Assembly: GCA_964236445.1 (NCBI GenBank)
Contig: CAXSDR010000016.1
Coordinates: 1-47,097, forward strand
Source of the DNA: CAXSDR01 sp964236445
GTDB lineage: Bacteria > Actinomycetota > Actinomycetes > Motilibacterales > Motilibacteraceae
Reading direction: 5' to 3'
DNA: 47,097 nucleotides
Within the stretch, counting starts at the first letter, position 1, and the number at the start of each line of letters is the position of its first letter. The position numbers and the translations under genes were made by a program. This document shows, piece after piece, positions 43,668 through 47,097 of this stretch. The notes beneath the pieces were generated by a model. The model made no database searches and had not been told where the DNA came from. It saw only the letters and a list, made by a program, of their open reading frames with translations.

Positions 43668-44833
43668 CGACGCCGCCCGTGCAGCAGCACCCCTTGCAGG
43701 GCCCCGAGTTCGGCTCCTACGCCCCCGACGACGTGCGGTGGCTGCTCACCGACCTCTCGCATGTGCCGCTCGAGGCGCCCACCGAAGAACGGGAGGAGGC
43801 GGTGCAGAGCGGGGGAGCGCACTACGCCGAGTCCCTGCCGGTGGAATACCAGCCCGGTGCCGACTACCAGCGGCTCTTCGCCGCGGCGCTCGATGCCTCG
43901 GCTGCCCGCCTCGCGCACGACGTCGGCGTGGTGACCGAGATCGTGCTCGCCGAGCGTGGCGACGACGTGGTGCTGGTCAGCCTCGCGCGCGCCGGCACGC
44001 CGGTCGGCATCCTCATGCGTCGCTGGGCGCAGCGACGCGAGCTGAGTCTGCCCCACTACGCGATCAGCATCGTGCGTGGCCGGGGTATCGACTCGGCCGC
44101 GCTGGCGTGGCTGGCGGCTCACCACGACCCGTCCCGCGTCGTGTTCGTCGACGGGTGGACAGGCAAGGGCGCCATCGCCCGCGAGCTCGCGCACGCCGTG
44201 CAGGCGCACAACGCGGCGACCGGGCACGCGTTCGACCACGACCTCGCGGTCGTCGCCGATCCCGGAAGCTGTGTTCGCGTGTTTGGCAGCCGCGACGACT
44301 ACCTCATCGCGTCGGCCTGCCTCAACAGCACGGTGTCCGGCCTCGTGAGCCGCACGGTGCTCAATGACAAGGTCCTGCTGCCTGGCCAGTTCCACGGCGC
44401 GAAGTTCTACACCGAGCTGGCGGCCGCCGACGTCTCGTCGGTGTTCCTCGATGCCGTGTCGGCGCGCTTCGACGACGTCGCCGACGATGTCGCGGTCGAC
44501 TGGCCGCGCGTCGTGGCGAGCGACCGCACTCCGACGTGGCAGGGCTGGGCCGCCGTGGAGGACATCAGCGAGCGCTACGACGTCGGAGACGTCAACCTCG
44601 TCAAGCCGGGAGTCGGTGAGACGACACGCGTCCTACTGCGACGGGTGCCGTGGAAGGTGCTGGCACGCAAGGATGCGGCTGCCGAACTCACGCATGTGCG
44701 GCTGCTGGCGGAGGAGCGCGGCGTGCCGGTCGAGATCGTCGACGACCTTCCCTACAGCTGCGTGGGCATCATCCATCCGCGGTTCACCCGTGGCGCGACG
44801 GGAGCATCCGGCACCAGTGTGCTGACGGCTTGA
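43664..44833 (+). CDS. StiP-type PRTase-like protein with C-terminal PELOTA domain (Ter operon)
   Basis: 389 residues. The N-terminal domain (FGSYAPDDVRWLLTDLSHVP, SGGAHYAESLPVEYQP, VLVSLARAGTPVGILMRRWA, VVFVDGWTGKGAIARELAHA) matches the StiP/PRTase_1 family, which has a modified PRPP loop (VDGWTGKG). The last 70 residues (WKVLARKDAAAELTHVRLLA, VPVEIVDDLPYSCVGIIHPR) form a PELOTA-type RNA-binding fold. The combination is specific to Ter-linked operons. StiP has been called a cysteine protease in some annotations, but the PRTase relationship is stronger here. GTG 43664 overlaps the previous stop, and the stop shares a base with the HAD start. Confidence 0.92.
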   Translation: MTTPPVQQHPLQGPEFGSYAPDDVRWLLTDLSHVPLEAPTEEREEAVQSGGAHYAESLPVEYQPGADYQRLFAAALDASAARLAHDVGVVTEIVLAERGDDVVLVSLARAGTPVGILMRRWAQRRELSLPHYAISIVRGRGIDSAALAWLAAHHDPSRVVFVDGWTGKGAIARELAHAVQAHNAATGHAFDHDLAVVADPGSCVRVFGSRDDYLIASACLNSTVSGLVSRTVLNDKVLLPGQFHGAKFYTELAAADVSSVFLDAVSARFDDVADDVAVDWPRVVASDRTPTWQGWAAVEDISERYDVGDVNLVKPGVGETTRVLLRRVPWKVLARKDAAAELTHVRLLAEERGVPVEIVDDLPYSCVGIIHPRFTRGATGASGTSVLTA

Positions 44834-45696
44834 TGACTTCTCGACACGATGGCGCCCGGCAGGTCGTGGCCGCCTGCGACCTCGACCGGACGCTGGTCTA
44901 CTCCGCGACCGCCCTGGCGCTGCGGGGGAACGACGCCGACGCCCCTGAGCTGCTTGTTGCCGAGGTCTATTCCGGCAAGCCGCTGTCGTTCCTCACGCGC
45001 CGCGCAGGCAAGGCGCTGTCGGCGCTGAGCGAGATTGCGTGGTTCGTGCCCTGCACCACGCGCACGCGTGAGCAGTACGCCCGAATTAGACTTCCGGTGT
45101 CGACGCCCGAATATGCCGTATGCGCCAATGGCGGGTTCATCCTCGTCGACGGCAAGCCGGACCAAGCGTGGAGTGAGGCCGTACGCGCTCGGCTCGACGA
45201 CCAGAGCGCGCCACTGGGCGAGATGGCCGCCCACCTGCGCACTGTCTGCGACTACGCCTGGACGAAGAAGCTACGGATCGCTGAAGAGCTCTTCGTCTAT
45301 GCCGTTGTCGAGCGCGCCGAGCTGCCGTCGGGATTCGTCGCGGAGCTGACGGCCTGGTGCGCCCCTCGTGGCTGGGACGTGTCGCTGCAGGGACGCAAGC
45401 TCTATTGCGTGCCGGCGTCGCTGACGAAGGGCAAGGCGATCGCCGAGGTGGCTCGGCGCACGGGGGCGAGCACGGTGCTCGCCGCGGGCGACTCGCTGCT
45501 CGACGCCGAGCTGCTCGACAGCGCCGACGAAGCGGTGCGCCCGGCCCACGGCGAGCTCCATGACATCGGCTGGCGCCGTGAGCACCTGACCGTGACGCGC
45601 ACGGTGGGAGTGTCCGCAGGTGAGGAGATCGCGCAGCTGCTGCTTGCGCGCGCCCGTTCGCTCAGGGCTGCTGCGACATCAGTCGCTGCGCAATGA
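44833..45696 (+). CDS. HAD-superfamily phosphatase of the Ter operon
   Basis: 287 residues. HAD motif I is ACDLDRTLVYS (Asp16 nucleophile, Asp18), motif II CTTRTREQYARI, motif III lysine in LTKGKAIAEVARR and motif IV VLAAGDSLLDAELL, with a large C2-type cap between II and III (YAWTKKLRIAEELFVYAVVE). This Cof/sucrose-phosphatase-like layout suggests removal of a phosphate from a sugar-phosphate or nucleotide, fitting the last step of a PRTase-based pathway. The ATG at 44833 shares its A with the preceding stop (TGATG). Its last 35 nt overlap the convergent AIM24 gene. Confidence 0.93.
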   Translation: MTSRHDGARQVVAACDLDRTLVYSATALALRGNDADAPELLVAEVYSGKPLSFLTRRAGKALSALSEIAWFVPCTTRTREQYARIRLPVSTPEYAVCANGGFILVDGKPDQAWSEAVRARLDDQSAPLGEMAAHLRTVCDYAWTKKLRIAEELFVYAVVERAELPSGFVAELTAWCAPRGWDVSLQGRKLYCVPASLTKGKAIAEVARRTGASTVLAAGDSLLDAELLDSADEAVRPAHGELHDIGWRREHLTVTRTVGVSAGEEIAQLLLARARSLRAAATSVAAQ

Positions 45697-46408
45697 CCTG
45701 CTGCAGATGACCGAGGCCGGTCTGGTCGAGACCGTGCAGCTGGCTCTCGAGCTGGCGCACCAGCGCCGGGTCCTGACGAGGCTGCTCCGATGACTGCAGC
45801 AGCACGGTGCCGGTTCCGGTGAAGTCGAACTGGCGTTCCTCGCCCGACTGCATGCCGAGCACCATGCCGGACATCGCGCCGAGGAACCCCTGCATCCAGC
45901 CGGCGTCGTAGTGGTGGCTGGGTGACGGGCAGTCAGCCCAACCCAACAGCGCCTCGGGATCGACCCGCATCGGCGGCTCCATGAAGATGACCGGCCCGTT
46001 CGACGACGCGAGGAACTTGCCGGTGCCGATGAGCGTCAGGAAGCCGGGCACGATCGACTGCTTGAGCTCGAGGCCCATCTCGAAACCGAGCAGGTTCGAG
46101 GCGCGGATCGTGAGGTTGCCGGCCTCGAGGTCGTAGGAGTTGATGTCGAAGCCGCGGTCGCCGATGATGACCTTGCCCTGACCCGAGACGACGACCCAGT
46201 CGTTGGCATAGAGCGGGCTGGAGAACCGCGACGCCACGACCGCGGCCATGCTCGTGACGGCGAGCGCCTCGAAGTTGGCGGTGCCGTAGTAGGCGATCAT
46301 CGCGCCCTTGCGCGTGAACCACGGCTGCGCAAGGTCGAAGCAGAAAGCGTAGGGATTGACGTTGTCGTTGAACGGCAGCGTCTGCGGGTTGAGGATCGTG
46401 GGCGTCAT
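45662..46408 (-). CDS. AIM24 family protein 1
   Basis: 248 residues. The beta-rich AIM24 domain (PF01987) is recognisable in PWFTRKGAMIAYYGTANFEA, WVVVSGQGKVIIGDRGFDIN, SYDLEAGNLTIRASNLLGFE and SIVPGFLTLIGTGKFLASSN. The tail from about 205 (TGTGTVLLQSSEQPRQDPAL) adds helices. Bacterial AIM24 relatives occur with Ter genes and are thought to be beta-helix scaffold proteins; the yeast namesake acts in mitochondrial inner-membrane organisation. GGGAGAA before ATG 46408 supports the start. It follows the second AIM24 gene after 15 nt, so the pair is one unit convergent with the Ter operon. Confidence 0.9.
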   Translation of the reverse strand: MTPTILNPQTLPFNDNVNPYAFCFDLAQPWFTRKGAMIAYYGTANFEALAVTSMAAVVASRFSSPLYANDWVVVSGQGKVIIGDRGFDINSYDLEAGNLTIRASNLLGFEMGLELKQSIVPGFLTLIGTGKFLASSNGPVIFMEPPMRVDPEALLGWADCPSPSHHYDAGWMQGFLGAMSGMVLGMQSGEERQFDFTGTGTVLLQSSEQPRQDPALVRQLESQLHGLDQTGLGHLQQVIAQRLMSQQP

Positions 46409-46423
46409 CGTCGTTCTCCCGCT

Positions 46424-47083
46424 CTAGAGCTTGCGCTCGGACGCCTGGACGAAGACCGTGCCCTGGCCGGTCACCTTGAGCTGCACGGCTTCTCCCGATC
46501 CCTTGCCGACCGCATCGCGCCAGCCGACGCTGGCGGCGATGTCCACGGTGAGGTTGCCCAGCGCCGCGACGTAGGCCTGCGGGTCGACAGCGATCGTCTG
46601 GCCGGGGCTGACGGGCAGGCTGATCGTGCCACCGTGCGAGAGCACGGCGACCGAGCCGACGCCGCTGAGCTGTGTCGTCGCGAGCCCCTGCCCGGTCATC
46701 GCGCCCCTGATCGCCTGGCGTACGCCGCCGGAGCCGATGACGACCACGGAGGAGGACATGTTGGCGTCGTGGCAGAGCAGTCGATCGGCCTCGACCTGCA
46801 GCTGCTCAGCACCTGTCAGCTCGATGATCGTGATGTGCGAACCGCGAAACCCGTAGTGCACTTCGCCGGTGCCTTCGGCGGCCATCATCGAGACGTGCTC
46901 GCCGCTGACCATGCGACCGGCCATGCCGACGAGCCCGCCCGTGCCACCCATCCCGCCGCCGCCGGCCGGGGAGAACCGCACCTGACCGGTGTAGGCGAGC
47001 ATCGCGCCGCGCCGCGCGAGCACCGGCCCGCGCGAAAGGCTCGCCTTGACGACCTTGCCGTTGACCTTCTCGAAGCCGGGCAT
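46424..47083 (-). CDS. AIM24 family protein 2
   Basis: 219 residues, complete. AIM24 motifs: KVVKASLSRGPVLARRGAML, YTGQVRFSPAGGGGMGG (a Gly-rich insert), GEVHYGFRGSHITIIEL, LLCHDANMSSSVVVIGSGGV and a C-terminal VTGQGTVFVQASERKL that parallels TGTGTVLLQSSEQ in the neighbouring paralog. It starts at ATG 47083, 14 nt from the window edge, so an upstream gene cannot be judged. It probably forms a scaffold or heteromeric complex with AIM24 protein 1, to which it is distantly similar (ancient duplication). Confidence 0.9.
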   Translation of the reverse strand: MPGFEKVNGKVVKASLSRGPVLARRGAMLAYTGQVRFSPAGGGGMGGTGGLVGMAGRMVSGEHVSMMAAEGTGEVHYGFRGSHITIIELTGAEQLQVEADRLLCHDANMSSSVVVIGSGGVRQAIRGAMTGQGLATTQLSGVGSVAVLSHGGTISLPVSPGQTIAVDPQAYVAALGNLTVDIAASVGWRDAVGKGSGEAVQLKVTGQGTVFVQASERKL

Positions 47084-47097
47084 GTCAGCGCTCCGCA

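Noticed and set aside
43664..44833. Calling the StiP-like protein a cysteine protease
   Set aside because: The visible motifs are those of a phosphoribosyltransferase-like fold with a PELOTA tail, and the operon context is nucleotide metabolism.

Overview
The window is a chromosomal segment of a high-G+C actinobacterium. The evidence is the GC-rich third codon positions, frequent GTG starts, GTGA/ATGA/TGATG stop-start overlaps, a C-terminal UPF0182 protein, an initiator tRNA without encoded CCA, a giant LAL-type LuxR regulator and several WXG/ESX-like proteins. A Micrococcales or Propionibacteriales genome would fit, but the sequence alone does not fix the genus. A complete pyruvate formate-lyase/AdhE set suggests fermentative, facultatively anaerobic metabolism.

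Layout. 1-3.4 kb: end of a UPF0182 membrane protein gene, initiator tRNA-Met with a strong hairpin behind it, and a secreted TolB-like beta-propeller protein. 3.5-8 kb: two coupled, mutually similar microproteins, a large ATPase/LuxR regulator and an IMP cyclohydrolase-like protein. 8.1-15.1 kb (minus): a possible SWIM-protein remnant, SNF2 helicase, PPOX-fold flavin protein, PflA and PflB. 15.3-18 kb (plus): bifunctional AdhE, divergent from pflB. 18-21.4 kb (minus): five tightly coupled genes headed by a WXG100-size protein and a large WXG protein (putative type VII secretion substrate set). 21.5-26.3 kb: a striking paired palindrome, two secreted proteins (HAF repeats; FN3 plus ricin lectin) and a lipoprotein. 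26.4-31.6 kb: envelope genes (YbhN-like membrane protein, PAP2 enzyme, GT4 glycosyltransferase, PIG-L deacetylase, HtrA protease). 31.8-34 kb: zinc alcohol dehydrogenase and a damaged MFS gene.

34.1-47.1 kb is the most distinctive part, a Ter-type stress system. It holds a coiled-coil protein, TerD, a TerC-like DUF475 protein, a second TerD-fold protein, VOC, rhodanese and STAS proteins, and a TerD-VWA fusion. Divergent from the fusion is a four-gene biosynthetic operon whose reading frames all overlap: CitE/HpcH-like lyase, PRTase-TRSP, StiP/PRTase-PELOTA and HAD phosphatase. Two AIM24-family genes follow on the opposite strand. Such operons have been proposed from comparative genomics to make a nucleoside-like metabolite coupled to calcium-binding TerD proteins. 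The ATP-grasp enzyme usually listed with them is not seen here.
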